NCBI GenBank assembly: GCA_907164885.2
Contig: OU015490.1
Location: forward strand, 221,820,727 to 221,884,726
Reading direction: 5' to 3'
Source of the DNA: Dolomedes plantarius
Lineage: Eukaryota > Arthropoda > Arachnida > Araneae > Dolomedidae
DNA length: 64,000 nucleotides
Made by a program: the position numbers and the translations under genes. Every line of letters begins with the position of its first letter. Position 1 is the stretch's first letter. The notes under the pieces are model-generated. The model made no database searches. It was not told the DNA's origin and saw only the letters and a list, made by a program, of their open reading frames with translations. Below, in pieces: positions 1-13,729 of the stretch.

Positions 1-361
1 CGTACTAAAAAATATATTTTTTAAGAAAGCTGGTTTTTTTTATTACGGTCTGGTATATTTTGAGAAGCCATCTGAGTTTATTACATATTTCTTGCTAGGA
101 GCCTTGGGAATATTCTTTACGTCATGTTTTTTAGGTATCAGAATGATTGGCGCCAGCATTAAAGAAGCGACTGCTTTTTCTGGCTGCTCGGCGCTGCATT
201 TTCCTAAGTGGTTGTTTCTTCAGATTTTTGAGAAGAAACAAAAATCTGAAAAAAATCATCGTTGGGATGAGAAACATAATTTTTGACAATGAAGGATAGG
301 CTATAAGAAACTGGTCTCAAAACTTTGCGTCCACATACCACAAATTACAAATCAAAGAATG
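1..361. other. AT-rich sequence, no gene seen
   Basis: Only a 64-codon chance frame is open here. No motif, repeat or RNA signal was recognised before the TTAA at 362. Confidence 0.6.
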
Positions 362-381
362 TTAACCCGTTAGTGCCCAGC

Positions 382-397
382 GTCCTATTTATAGGAC
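382..397. repeat. Subterminal palindrome of E1 (first copy)
   Basis: Perfect 16-bp palindrome GTCCTATTTATAGGAC, 16 bp inside the TTAA. The second copy at 724-739 reads GTCCTATAAATAGGAC, its reverse complement. It may be a transposase-binding site by analogy with the piggyBac cysteine-rich domain; this is inference. Confidence 0.75.
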
Positions 398-794
398 AGT
401 CTAATTTTACTTCCGTAGGTAAACAAATCGCTTTAAAATGTTTCTGTTTTGCACATTCCTATCAAGTGTTAATGTATTCCCACACCAAAAAAACACTTCT
501 GACTGGTTATACCCGCTATCTGCCAAAGAGTCAAGTGAAAGAGTAGCCATTTTGAAGTATATTTTTCCTTTGATCTATACTCGCAATAATGCAACGAATT
601 TGCATTATTGCGAGATTTATTTCTTTTATTATTATTATATTTTAAAACCTCTTTAACTGATATCTATAAAAATACTTTGGAAAACTATTGATTTTGTACT
701 AAAAAAACAAATTTGAAACTACTGTCCTATAAATAGGACGCTGGGCGTTTATGTTAAAATATTTTGTTTTTTTTTACCTTTTAGTTACTTCAAC

Positions 795-2530
795 ATGCCT
801 CGGCAAAAAAATTTCAAAACTGCAGACGAGGCTCTGGAAAATATGTTTACACAATTTTAGAAATTTTCGAAGAGTTTTTTTCCCCCACATACTTTGACTA
901 CATAGTGTCAGAAACGGAAAAGTATGCAAGAAATATGGAAGAATAAGCCTGAATTCGCAATTACTGTGGATGAAATTAAAACTTTCATTGGGTTCTTGAT
1001 TTTTCATGATATTAAATTTTATCTAGTGAACGAGATTACTGGTCAGAATATGAAGATTTAATGGTAACTATTGTGTAAAATGCGATATCCAGAAATAGGT
1101 ATTTAGTAGAGATAAAAGGGATTATTCATTTTGCTGATAACAATGAAGCACGCTCTCAAATGTATGACCGAGCATTTATAATTAGGAACTAGCACAGACT
1201 AGTACAAAATAGATCAGTGTCCGGTCGAAGCTGATGCAACATTAGAAAAGAAAAATTGACGTTCATATGACTATCGCTTTGACGATAATAACAATGTCAC
1301 GATAGTCAAATGGAACGATAACAGATGTGTGACTGTTGCGACAAATTTCGACAAAATTGAACCACTCAAGCTGTTTTAAGGGGGTCTAGAGCACATTTTG
1401 AAAAAAAATTTATTTATTGAGTTAAAATTTTGAATTTTTTTCTGATGGTTAACCATATAATTTGTAAAAAAAATCACACCATAAAACTTCTCAAAAAGTT
1501 TTTAAAAAATTTTAAAATTTAAAAGTTTTAATAAAAGTGGAGTAATTTAAAATCGTTATAACTCGAAATATTATTTGTCGAATTTCAAAATTTTTTCATT
1601 TAATTAAACAGAAATATATAAATTTTAATTTCGATTCACCATTTTTTTAAGTATTAATTTTTAAAAAAATTAAAAATTTTTAGATTAAAAATTACGACAA
1701 AAATTATGTAACTTATTTTTTAAAAATCATATTTTCCAAAGTACATATTTTTTTCAAATTTTCTGAATCAAAATTAAAGTAAAATAGTTGAAAAAGACAT
1801 GTTACAAGTTTCAATCATTTATCTTTAACGGTTCTTGACTTATAACAATTTAAAGACGAGAAATGGGGAAAAAACCCATCATGCAGAAAAACGCACTTGC
1901 AGGTTTAAATAACTATTGGCTACTATCAGAATGTTGAAAAAAAATAATAATTTCTTTTGTTCTAATTAAGATAGAAACATGATTTAAACGTCATTTTAAG
2001 CGCAAAAGAACACAAAAATTTTAAATGCAATAAAAAATTTTTCGAAAATTCGAACGATTTTGTGCCCTGGACCCTCTTAAGGCGTGAAAAAGTTAACAAC
2101 CATAATAAGTCTGATAAACAATTACAACAAGTATATGGGTGTAGTTGACCATCACGATTGGCTACTAGAAAAACATAAAATTAAAATTCGTGGGAAAAAA
2201 AAGTGGTATTGGCCGATTTTCACACGTATAAATGATATGGAAATTGTAAACACTTGCATCGCTTACAACATGGTTAACAATGAGAATAGAAGCATGAAAG
2301 ATATAAAGTGATAAAGTGCCATTGCATACCTCAAAATAGGAAACACCACACGAAAAAGTTTCGGTATACCAATGTTACCACAAACATTAAAGAATAAGTA
2401 ATCAACGTTGTCAAATTAGATGGGAAATACCACATAATTCTCAAAAGAGATAAACAAAGAAGTTGCCAATTCCAGAATTATAGGGTAAATCCTCTTACAT
2501 TTTATTCCAAATGCAATGTAACACTTTTAA
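795..2530 (+). pseudogene. Dead piggyBac-family transposase, interrupted
   Basis: This is a broken DDE transposase of the piggyBac family (cut-and-paste at TTAA). Conceptual translation across several frames gives, in order: an N-terminal start MPRQKNFKTADEALENMF, the YFDYIVSETEKYARNM block, a DEIKTFIGFLIFH block, RNRYLVEIKGIIHFADNN, YDYRFDDNNNVTIVKWNDN and, after an insertion at 1380-2076, NNYNKYMGVVDHHDWLLEKH and KKWYWPIFTRINDMEIVNT. Near 2500 there is a weak remnant of the cysteine-rich tail (YSKCNV). These blocks and their order are diagnostic of piggyBac transposases. In-frame stops and frameshifts occur throughout, so no product is expected. Only 2084-2311 stays open for 75 codons. Confidence 0.85.
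1380..2076 (+). mobile_element. 697-bp TTAA-flanked MITE-like element inside the transposase
   Basis: Non-coding, very AT-rich insert flanked by TTAA on both sides (1376-1379 and 2077-2080), with imperfect terminal inverted repeats GGGGGTCTAGAGCAC and GAGGGTCCAGGGCAC. It splits the E1 transposase coding blocks, so it is younger than E1. A second, inverted copy lies at 62128-62808. No ORF was seen. The superfamily is uncertain; piggyBac-like fits the TTAA. Confidence 0.8.
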
Positions 2531-2849
2531 CTATGTGTTAGCATTTATTATTTTATATAGAGAAAAAAAGTTACAATTACTGGAGTACAAATTCTATGTT
2601 TTAAATAAATTAATTTAAATATAAAGACTTTTATAACAATAATATCTAGTTGTATTTTTCCATCTAACATGGGTCATGTAAAATTATTTTCTTAAGAAAT
2701 TTTACTTTATAAAATTATTTAACTACTTCACATAACATATTCTAAAGATAAGCTTTACCGAAAATAACGTAAATTAAACACATCTGATGATACGCTTTAC
2801 TCTTGAAAAGACCTAGACAAAAATCACTCTTTTCCCAAAACTCCTTTAT
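2531..2849. other. AT-rich spacer, nothing recognised
   Basis: No ORF of note and no match to the E1 palindrome, which would have marked its right end. Confidence 0.5.
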
Positions 2850-3045
2850 CAAGGAACAGAAAAATTAGGAGAAACATTTACTCGCTTTCTTTCGGTTGAT
2901 CTTAATTTAATGACTGGTTCAACCCTTGCGTTGACATTATGGATGTGCATCCATTATGCATATTAATGACCCGAAATCCCACCGGTAAAAGAGTTAGATT
3001 AAAGCTGTTTCTGATTAAAAGTCCTTTAATGACGCAGCCAGGGAT
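2850..3045 (+). repeat. Diverged non-coding repeat, copy 1 of 3
   Basis: This segment shares an ordered set of short blocks with 4395-4580 and 8038-8270: ACTCCTTTA, GAAAAATTA, a GATCTTAATTTAATGACT-like block, a small hairpin and TTAGATTAAA. The hairpin here is ATGGATG-TG-CATCCAT at 2939-2954. All three copies point the same way. They could be an old tandem segmental duplication or an old non-coding repeat family. Confidence 0.6.
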
Positions 3046-4394
3046 GATAACTCTCAAAACTTGATCAGGCAACAGTATCTTATGCACTCGAAGATTAGAA
3101 CATTAATTGATGGAAGGTATCGTACTTAAAAGTATTCGCTTAAAGATAGCATTTTATAAATATTTGAACGTTGTGAGAGGGATTATATATTTTTCCCCGA
3201 AATTTAATACCCGCATATTGTGTTAGTGTAAACATACGTTATGTTTACCAATAAGTGTGTAGCTATGGAATAATAATTCAATGAAAGTAAGGATGGCAGG
3301 ATGTTTAGCACTAGAAAGACGGCTGCCTTCATTTTGACGGTTTCGGGCATACCATTGAGCACTATGTTTCTATTTATGTCCTCAGGCTTCTGAAATTTTA
3401 TGACTTTTCCTAATTTTACGCGAAATATGCACACACATTTACAAAGAGAAAGTTAAAGCAATGGTTGTATGCGATAAACACGACGGTAATTTCTCTGAAC
3501 TGTTTTAATAGATTTGTACTCCGTTAATCACAACACACATTGAGCTTTCTCCTGAACTGTCGCTATTGTACTGACAGGAAAGTCGAACGAAGACCTCTTC
3601 CACCTCGCATCGCTTCTGCACAACGTCCAACGCCACGGTTGCGTACCAGTTACATTTAGAAATCTTGGCCACTTACCAAGTTGTTTGAAAATAATATTAT
3701 TGCAATTGCTCAATTTATTTTAGAATTATGAGCTTTCGAAATGTGTCCAACCTACTTCGATGATCCTGAATAAAAAGCCCACGCAACGCCAAGTAATTTA
3801 AGTTACTAATAATTACAATGTACTGCCATTGCATATAGATATCAAAACTTCATTTCAATTACTGCGACTTTTTACAGAGGAAAATACAAAATTAAAAGGA
3901 ATAAAACAAAATGTAGATTCATCAGAAAATACAAAATTTTTGCTCTCCCCCATACTATGTATATATTTATTCATGGAGTTTTAAACAATCATAAAAATTT
4001 TCAAATTTTGATAGTCCATTTAAATTTATATTCACATTAAAAAAGTGCGCTGAACTTAAACGAATTTGATATGAAAATTGCCTTTTGTGCAATACTCTTT
4101 TTTAAATAAAAGCATTAAGGTCCTTTAAATGTAACTGATAACATAAAAATATTTTTCGCTTTTATGCAACTGGGAATAATTTAAATTCTAAAGATCTTCC
4201 TTTCTCTTTTTTAGTACAATAATATCTCCGACACATTAGTTACGAATGTGGAATTGCCTAAGGGTCTCAGTTCAGAATAAAATGATGCTTAAAGATACCT
4301 TTTTGAATGAAACTATCACGATCTAAACATTTCTGATAGTAATCATTAAAAATGTCCCAATATGCAATGAGAATGAATCCGGTCTTTTATAATA
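3046..4394. other. Non-coding AT-rich sequence
   Basis: Only short random frames. No transposon signature was recognised. Confidence 0.45.
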
Positions 4395-4580
4395 CTCCTT
4401 TACACCAGAGTAGAAAAATTATGGAAGTCATTTAATTACTTTCATTCAGCTGATTTTAATTTAAAGTCTAGTCCAACTTCCTTTATGGGTGATATGGATA
4501 AGTATCCATTACACGTGTTAATGGTCCAAAATTCCCGAGGGGAAAGGCTTATATAAAAGGCATTTAAGGCCATTTAGCAA
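4395..4580 (+). repeat. Diverged non-coding repeat, copy 2 of 3
   Basis: Aligns by eye to copy 1 from ACTCCTTTA onward. The hairpin is ATGGATA-AG-TATCCAT; relative to copy 1 its inner pair has changed from G-C to A-T on both arms. Confidence 0.6.
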
Positions 4581-5728
4581 ATCAAAGAAGGAGGGTAGAA
4601 TTCAAAACACAGCTAAAATACAGTAGTTTCTTTCTTTAAATGATAAGATCACCAGCAAAATTAGATGGGTTGGTTTTAATATTTATTTCAAATGCAGACA
4701 TAAAAGTTCAAAAGTATTTATTAGGAATTGAATATATTGCATGTATAATTGTGTAATCTCTATTATCGTTGCAAGCATCTACCAAGTATAAAATGAAGAC
4801 TACCCGTTAAATATTTAATTAAAGTGTAACATTAATTTCATTAATTCCGGCAATGCTTTGAAAGAGCATAACTATTTTTATGTTTTTCTTGCATAGTTAA
4901 TTATCCTCGAACCTGCACAGCCCTTTAATATATGCATTGTTTATAAATATTAATTCTGGTAGTAATCATAAAAAATAACAATCTCTAAAGTACTACTTAA
5001 AAATCAACATAAAACAACCAGTTGCACCATTGATTTTTTTTTGTAATGTATTATTTTGTATGTTCTTAAAGTATAAAATGCATTAATTTTCCAATTGGTA
5101 TTTTAATATGTATCATTTTTAGTGATTTATACATTTTGTCTGTTTAGTTAGTTTTCGCGATATTCATAATATCGACGGGAAATTTACATATTAGAAAACG
5201 TAATGCTCAGGAATATTGAAGACTTTTTATATCGTGACAGACGAGCATAAAATTTATGTTGCGTTTTATCCCATTACGTCTTTCACGTTTCAATACCGTG
5301 CGTATAATTTGTAGTACAATATCACAGAAGTGCTTAAAGTTAAACTTTCCTTCGGAATAGAAATTAATACGAATTGTGAAAATTTATTTACACTGTAGAA
5401 ACAAAATGGTTACAGAAAATTATCTTGGAAATCTGCCTACACAACACCTACTCAATTCGCTAGTAATATTAATACATATTACATGCATAATGATTACAAC
5501 GTCATTGTCACCCTTTCATAGTTTATTGCTAAGGAGACAATGCCTGAAGAAATTTGAAAAGCTATGATCTCCGAAGAAAAAATTTTAAATGAAATATATC
5601 ATCAGTTTTTACACATCTCTTTATGTAATGTATTAAATATAGGCAATGTAAAAAAATTCCCTGAAATACCTAAGTATGCTAGCATATATACTTATAGTAA
5701 CGGTATCATATTGTTTTTCTATAGCTAA

Positions 5729-5730
<2 letters not shown>
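4581..5730. other. Non-coding AT-rich sequence
   Basis: Nothing recognised except short chance ORFs. Confidence 0.4.

Positions 5731-5763
<33 letters not shown>
5731..5763. repeat. (AC)n/(GA)n microsatellite
   Basis: Short compound simple repeat, mainly GA. Confidence 0.9.
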
Positions 5764-5770
<7 letters not shown>

Positions 5771-6568
5771 TATACATGGGGTATAAGACAATCGCCGCCT
5801 ACCATAGTGTGGTTATTGTCTCAAACTCGCCCAAAGTGAGCTCGAGTTATAATATTAGATAAGACACGGAGCTGTGTTGGCTGATCTATATTGTGTTTCC
5901 ATAATAAATCAATCATCATATCTGCGGTATGGATAGGTCAATGTCTTCAGGACAAAGAACGTGCATGGTCGGAGAGAAAATATTGAAAAATCAAAACTAG
6001 GCAATAACCTACTAAGGAGCAAGCAAGATAATAAATATTCGGAAAACCAAACAATTTGCTGTCTATAGAAACCATACCGTTTTGTAGTAATTAGAATGTA
6101 ATGCGGACAAATCGACTTAAAAGTTTTTGCAAAATATCAAAGGCCAAATATCACAGTAGATATGTAACGAATAATTTTATAGGGTTACAGTGAACTGTTG
6201 TCCAACGAACCGTATACTAACTAAACTAAATGAATAACAGAAATGTAAATAAAAAATTAATGCAATTATTTCAAAGCATTTGTGACAGTATAAAATTCAG
6301 TAAGCTACATATAATTTCAGTTTTATAGAGATATATGCTCTTCATTTGAAGTTTGATCTTAATTTGATCTAAACAAGTGTTTCGCAATCTTTTTCGAAGC
6401 GCGACCACTCTTCAATAGTTTCCACGCATCCTTCAGCCCCCTCCCTCTTTCCGCCCTTCATATTTTCGTACGAGAAGCCTTTTAACAAAAACAGTTAAAA
6501 GAAATTTTCCATAATTTAATGGAAACTAACTATTTAATTTTACAAAAAAGAAATTTGTAAAGAGGACA
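5764..6568. other. No gene; possible hAT-end fragment near 6376
   Basis: AGTGTTTCGCAATCTTTTT near 6376 resembles the hAT-type end CAGTGGTTCTCAACCTT, but no partner end was found. The rest is unrecognised. Confidence 0.3.
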
Positions 6569-7202
<634 letters not shown>

Positions 7203-7724
7203 GAAACCTTCACCCCTGTGTATAAAAGCGGAACAGAACCCTAAGATAAACAATGCACCTACCAGCTTTGATTCCGAAATATATAACAAAAAACATTGAA
7301 AAACTCTTACTCACATAAATAAAATTGCTTCATTTCGTTGCAGAAACTACAATAGCAATGAGATAAGTGGTATCACATATTGATGAAAGACAAACTGACT
7401 TGAATCGGTCCTGAATAATATGTGATCGCTTAGAGGGGCTTAGCACATATTCTTAATTATTCTTTTATCCTTTCAATAAAACACATCCCCTGTTCTGAAT
7501 TACTATCTAGAAGTAAATAGGTTGGATAATACTCTTAATACACGCACTGAAAGTCATGCGATTATGATTCAGGATGATTCAGAAACCACGCGCCTTTGCA
7601 TCGCATGTTCGGAATCATGAGTTATGGCTCACGTGGTCAGTTCGGATGTTCGATTCTAACAAATTAAAAGATTTTTAAACACTTAGCGCCCCCTTGGTAT
7701 AAAAATAAATAAATAAGTAAATAA
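7203..7724 (+). other. No gene; possible SINE remnant near 7590-7700
   Basis: GTTCGATTC at about 7648 resembles a tRNA B box and an A-rich stretch follows before the next microsatellite, as in a SINE tail. No correctly spaced A box was found, so this is weak. Confidence 0.25.
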
Positions 7725-7806
<82 letters not shown>

Positions 7807-7866
7807 GTGTGTGCGTGTGTGTGTGTGTGTGTGTGCGTGTGTGTGTTTGTTTGTTTGTGTGTGTGT
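7704..7866. repeat. Compound (AAAT)n(AT)n(GT)n microsatellite
   Basis: AAAT-like units, then (AT)n, then (GT)n with GC interruptions. The open frames over it are artefacts. Confidence 0.95.
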
Positions 7867-8037
7867 GCTTTACCACATGCAACATTTAATTGATACTTTA
7901 GGCTGTAATTTCAGACCCAATTCTCCGAGCAATCATATGATGCCCAAAGTAGAACGCGAAAATAAGCTTTTCGCATAAATAACAATCGTTGCATCAAGGG
8001 AAATAAATAACATTTTTTAAAATACCTTGAAATACAT

Positions 8038-8270
8038 TAAGTCCTTTACCATATCGCATGTTATCTTTACCATACCACATAGACCATGAAAAGAAAAATA
8101 AAGTCATTTACTCGTGTTTCCTGTGGCTTGATCTTAATTTAATGACTCCTTGAACATACGATCGATTTGATGTTCTGGATGTGCTTCCATTATGCATACT
8201 AATCAACGCAAATCTGGGAAAAAAAGGTTTAGATTAAACCTGCTTTGATTACAAGTTACCTTATGACTTC
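8038..8270 (+). repeat. Diverged non-coding repeat, copy 3 of 3
   Basis: Contains TTGATCTTAATTTAATGACT, hairpin TGGATG-TG-CTTCCA (one mismatch) and GTTTAGATTAAACCTG, in the same order as at 2850 and 4395. Confidence 0.6.
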
Positions 8271-9895
8271 AAGACTGTTCAAAACAACATTAGTAGCACA
8301 ATGCATGGTTTGTAAACATATGTTTTTAGAAGTCATTTAATTAAAGGGAACGTTTCGTAAATGACACACCGATGTTGTGTAAGTAAATATGCATTTTTCC
8401 ATGCATGATTTACCTTCCGTATTAGAGTGGTTATATAATCACTGAGTTTATGATAGGTATAAAATGAACGATAAAGGAAAAATAATTCTCTGGGTATTCA
8501 TAAGAGCAATGTAGAACCGGAGTGTAAGCCTTAAACATTTTCGCGTGATCTACGTTTATTTTCTCCCTCCCAATATCAAAATGTATGAACTGAAGTAATG
8601 ACTACCAGATAATTGTTTTATAGATGATAGTATCTAGTACTTTAATAGTTTTCTTATTTGTGTGTTTATGTATGTAAAAGTGCATACTTAAAAGCCAAAT
8701 AACTATGATTATTTCATGGTTTTTTAATTTTTTTTGCTTCGTAACGTATATGGCTTAGTATCTTATCGTATATTAAATAAGAAGTTTTATATTATTTATT
8801 TCGAGGATACATATTATTATACATTGTCTTTTAAATTTTTATGATCTATGGTTTAGTAAACGCTAAAACATTTCTTTGGAAGTATTAATTAAAAGGTAAT
8901 TTATTGGAACCTTGAGTTTAGTTTTGTTTAAATTTAGTAGATATCTTCGTCCCCTCATTGGCTTTCATTATTAAAATTTTGAATTGCGCATAAATACCAA
9001 AAGACGATAAAGAAGTTAAAGAATATGTTTATCACATTCTTTAAACATTTAACGCACAGTATGGCCACAATGGCATGTACGTTTTTCTTATTGGACATGC
9101 TGTGAACATTGAAATTAAAAAATCAAAAACAGTATAACTGATTATATCAATGGCAAAAATATTTAAAATAATCTCAATTAAATGACTTTTTTTGACGGCA
9201 GTCCAAAACGTTCAAACGCTGCTATGAAAATGGATCTAACACTTTGTCAGTAGATACTCTACTAGAAACGGAAAGGGGTTTTTCCAAACCGCGTACATAT
9301 ATATACTGTAAGTGCAGTTTGATAAGTACAATTTTTTTACCTTAACCAAACTAAGAAGTCGTTAAGTTTTAGATTGTACCTAAGCTGACAAAAATATTGA
9401 TTAACAATGCATTCATGTTTTTATAATAAATTCTCTGAATTTTGAAAATGTCGTTGCGTTTGTCATATAATAAAATTTCCTTACACATTTCTAATAACTA
9501 CATCATTTTTAATTCACTAGTTTAAATATTATATTAAATATTAAATAAATGATAAAAATATATATATATTGTAATGCAGATTTATACGAAATTTGACCTG
9601 GATTTGGGTGACTGTATTATGTTTAGACAGACGAAAGAGATATACTTTTTTCACTACAATGAATATTTACAGTTCCTGATAAGTTTTTTATGGACATGAA
9701 AAAAACTTAGTGACTAAAGCTAAGTACGGTTTGGAATATGTTAGTAACTACATTAACAAATTGTTTACAACAGTGTATTATATCTTTTCCCTGTTGTTCA
9801 TCACGTATTTTTTAAAGACTTCATCTTTCCATCGCCTTCCCCTGACTCGGCTGTGTATTTATTACACCTTCATTATATAAAATGTTCTGCAATAT

Positions 9896-9896
<1 letters not shown>
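8271..9896. other. Non-coding AT-rich sequence
   Basis: No ORF or element recognised over about 1.6 kb. Confidence 0.45.
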
Positions 9897-9994
<98 letters not shown>

Positions 9995-10014
9995 AATATA
10001 TATATATATATATA
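9897..10014. repeat. (AT)n microsatellite
   Basis: About 118 bp of mostly (AT)n. No transposon ends were recognised on either side. Confidence 0.95.
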
Positions 10015-12299
10015 TACGTGTGCATACATATTTAAGTATCATAAGTTGGCAACAAAGAGAGTAATGTCTCTAAATGATAGCACGAGTTTACAAATTCTAG
10101 AAGACATTAAACTTAAGAAACAGCTGTGCAACCCTTCAATGAATGAAATAAAAAATACTCCATATTAAATAAAAAACCAACGTGAAGATATTGTTCAAAA
10201 TATTTTCAAATGACTTTCTTCTATAGCCTTTCAATTTAAAAAATTGTAATTAGTATAACAGAAGCACGGATGGTTGGATACTAAAAATATTTTAATAATA
10301 CTCAAGGGTGAAAATATTTTTAATATAATACCTGTCATATTTCTAGATATAAAGCTATTTTTTCTTTTGCATAAGTAATTATTGCAAAATATATGTGAGA
10401 AAGTTATTTAGTTTGAAATAACCAAACACCGTCATTAACATCATTAATAAAAGTAATGAAACCCCAAGGGGAGACTTAAACAACCTTCATTAATCTACAT
10501 ATAATTTAGTCCCCTCCGAGATTAAAAAACATTAGAAATGAAGTAACGACTTTCAGAGAATTGTTATGAGACTGTATCATAAAAAAATATATATAGCGCT
10601 AGAAATGTTTATCATTTAGTTTTATCACGCGTTTCCCACATTGCATAATTTTTATGTAATAGTTATGAGATTAAAGCCCAGAGATAGTAATAATTAGTGC
10701 TATTATGCTGAACTGAGAAACATTTTCGCAAAACTAGCATGTTGCATAACTAATGCTGTGTTAATTTTGAAGCATGTCTTTATTATGATATCCTCAATAG
10801 ATGGAAAGCATTTTGTACGACTACTGATTATTGAACCTCTATGAATAAGTAAATATTCTTGTGAAAAGCCGATGAATTTTTCATCCTTAAGACGTGAACA
10901 GCAAATTGAACACTGTGCAAATAATTTCTGGAAAAGGCTTTTCAGGGTTTTCTATTTTATCGTTACAATACAATTATAAATTTTTATTCGTTCATCGGTG
11001 TAATATCAAGCAATTTTGATAACAGAGAAAATTCACTAGTCTTCAGTAATTTCAAATAACATGATGAACTAAAAATTGCAAACTATATTTTATTAAAACA
11101 TAATAAACTGTGCGGTGTCAGAATTATTTTCAATTAATTGATTGAATTCAATTAATTGAAATGTTTTCATTTCCTTTTATCAACTCGGTGAAATGGTACA
11201 AAATCAAGTTTTATCTTTTCTTGCTTTAATTAAATCTTTCTGGTTAGTTTAATAATAACTATACTGACAGCGATGAATTAAAAATGCCATTGCAATCTAT
11301 TATTTTCAAAGCAAATATCTTTCTTCCCAAGCATGAAATTTTAGACTCTCTATAGCTATTAGATTATTCCCAGTCATTATTTATATATATATATATATTA
11401 TTTTTAATTTTTTTTAACTTAACAAATATGAGGAATATTGCATTTGACATGTATACAGACTTGAAAGTTTTATTACTGACTTTTGTAATTGTAGTATTTT
11501 GTATTTTTTAATAATTTGTAGGCACAAAAATATCATGTCGATCTCAAGCAAGTTGTATGCTTCTGAATATTTAAACTTCCATAATCTAAAGTAATATATA
11601 CATCTATATGATTCCTAGATTGCACTCATTACGGTTATTTTAATGACTAAAATATACTAATTTTTCTTGTGGGACTTGTGGATAAAAAACCATGATAATT
11701 CATATAAGCTTTATAATAGTTATACTTCATTTTTTTAAAATTATTAAATTATATTTTCAATTGTATTTCAAATTGTATTTAAAAAATTATGAAATTATAT
11801 TTTCAATTTATTTTTAGTTTTAATCATATTCCTACATAGTAAAAAATATTCTATCTAGCATATTATCTAAAATACACTATTAGCAGCTTTAAAATCTTAA
11901 ATTATATACAACTCTTTGGATCCTTGCCAAAAAGGTCTGTGTCTGCCTTAAATTCAATAGCACATGCTAATTTATTACATTCGGTTCTGCACTGTTCAAA
12001 ATGGTGCAGTGATTGTAAAGGTTCATATTACTACAGTTCTGTGATTTATAACTTGTGGACTGGAATAAGATAGGTTTCTAGATCAATGCGTGAATCTAAG
12101 CGACGTAATTCAAATAAGTCAGCATGTGATAACAGCTGAATTACTTTAATGTCACTTGCCCTAATTTATTTTGCACCAGTTTTGTAAGGTCATTTGGGTA
12201 TTTACATTATATATAATATAATTAAAAATATGAATAAATATCCTTATTTGTATTCGAGAAGCTATTTTAGTGATGCGAAATATTTGGTTATGGAGTATT
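10015..12299. other. Non-coding AT-rich sequence
   Basis: Holds only short simple repeats. A palindromic TTCAATTAATTG run sits near 11130-11160 and a short (AT)n at 11383-11398. No gene recognised. Confidence 0.45.
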
Positions 12300-12442
12300 C
12301 GGAGCACATTACATTACCAAGATTATATAAGATAAGATTAAAGCAGCGTTGCATCACAAGTAAATATTTTAGTGTTACAATTTTCCTGAAAATGGTTGAA
12401 CCCGAAATTCAGAGGGAAGGTTTTCAGTTTTTATCTGTTTAA
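12300..12442 (+). repeat. Host tandem segment, copy 1, left part
   Basis: The stretch from ACAATTTTCCTG through GAAATTCAGAGGGAAGG aligns to 18545-18620 and to 20560-20640. It continues at 17168 after the element E4 that interrupts it at TTAA. Confidence 0.6.
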
Positions 12443-12960
12443 CCCCTTCAGGGGTGGTGATTCATTTTTGAACCACCTATTTTATTTATTTTATAACATC
12501 TAAATCATTCGGCAAATTTATCTGTAAATTCCTGTAAACATTTGACACATTACTGTGCTTCAGAAACAACAGTTGGCAGCACTCTACGGGTCAAAATTTT
12601 CAGAGAGGATAATTTTTTGTTTCAAGCCAGAAATTTGTAATGTAAATTTTTTTCCAGTTTTTCTAATTTGTTAGTATACAGATGCATGGAAGTTCAGGAA
12701 TTTCATTTTACGATTGTCACTTCTTTATTTTAAATAGAAAAGTTTAATTTATCTGCATAATTTATTATCTTTTTTTAGTAATTTCAATGCTGGTGGTTCA
12801 AATATGGACCACCGCGGAATGTAGGGTTTTCTGTCACTAGGTGGCAGCACTACTAAATTAGTTTTTCCCAGCAAAAATTCATAAAAAACATATTACTCAA
12901 CTAATTTTCCTATTAAATTATTTTTGTTATGTTAATCATTGAAAGTTACTGATAATTTAA

Positions 12961-13067
<107 letters not shown>

Positions 13068-13084
13068 CCTATAAAAATTTCATG

Positions 13085-13250
13085 TGTGGTGTTTTACATT
13101 CATTGTATACTTTCATTATATACTTTCGTTTCTTTATACGTTTTACATTCATTATATACTTTCATTTATGTACTTTTTACATTTATTATATACTTTCCTT
13201 CACATACCTCTTACTTTCATTATATACACTCAATTATATACTTTTTGATT
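13085..13250. repeat. Degenerate tandem repeat of ATTATATACTTTC-like units
   Basis: Imperfect repeats of TACATTCATTATATACTTTC and shorter variants, about 7-8 units, inside E4 next to the microsatellite. Confidence 0.7.
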
Positions 13251-13278
13251 ATTTATTTATTTTTTGGACAGATAATTA

Positions 13279-13714
13279 TATAGAGATCTATGCTCACTTC
13301 TACCCAGACTTGGGTGTATATAATTTGAAGTGGCACTCTATTTGAATTTTGAAGCAAACACAGTTTATACATGAAACAATGTTTATTGAATTCGTTGCAC
13401 ATATAATTGGCTTTTACAGCAATAAGCATGCGTACTACTTGTACGGAATGTATAAACACAGCTTTCAAGAACAATATATTTTTATACTCACGAACAGTAA
13501 GTCAAACCAGCAGTACTGCCATGTAAACTTCTGGCCCGCTAAGCACTAGCGCAGGATAACACCTTTTCAACCTTAACAACCTCCCCCTTTTCATTAATGA
13601 CGCTGCGTGGTATTTATACTAAGCGCGTATGCCGAAATTAGCATATCTAAAGCAGCTTCTTTAATTCACTCAAAAGTTCGATTCTTGTGAATCGAATCTT
13701 GTGTATACCTTACA
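13279..13714 (-). repeat. 3' LTR of the Gag-only element
   Basis: 436 bp. In sense orientation it starts TGTAAGG and ends CTCTATA. It contains a TATAAATA box (plus-strand complement at 13611-13618), an AATAAA signal (13382-13387) and the palindrome CGATTCTTGTGAATCG near its U3 end. Confidence 0.93.
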
Positions 13715-13729
13715 CTGGCCTCCCTCGAA
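13715..13729 (-). other. Polypurine tract
   Basis: On the minus strand CGAGGGAGGCCAG lies immediately before the TGTAAGG start of the 3' LTR, the expected plus-strand priming site. Confidence 0.7.

Larger units (their letters stand above)
362..2530 (+). mobile_element. Degenerate piggyBac-like element E1 (right end not found)
   Basis: The element starts at TTAA (362-365) followed by CCCGTTAGTGCCCAGC. A palindrome GTCCTATTTATAGGAC lies at 382-397. An inverted second copy of palindrome plus flank lies at 724-739, followed by ...GACGCTGGGCG. A dead transposase reading frame begins at about 795. This left-end layout (terminus, palindrome, about 330 bp, inverted palindrome, transposase) recurs in E2 and E3, so I read 362-2530 as one element and not as a 388-bp MITE next to an unrelated transposase. 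A TTAA at 754-757 keeps the MITE reading possible. No right terminus with the same palindrome was seen after 2530, so the right end is lost or too decayed. Confidence 0.65.

Noticed and set aside
366..753. A separate 388-bp palindromic MITE before the first piggyBac pseudogene
   Set aside because: The same inverted inner palindrome upstream of the transposase start exists in E2 and E3, so this is better read as the left end of E1. Not fully excluded, because a TTAA follows at 754.
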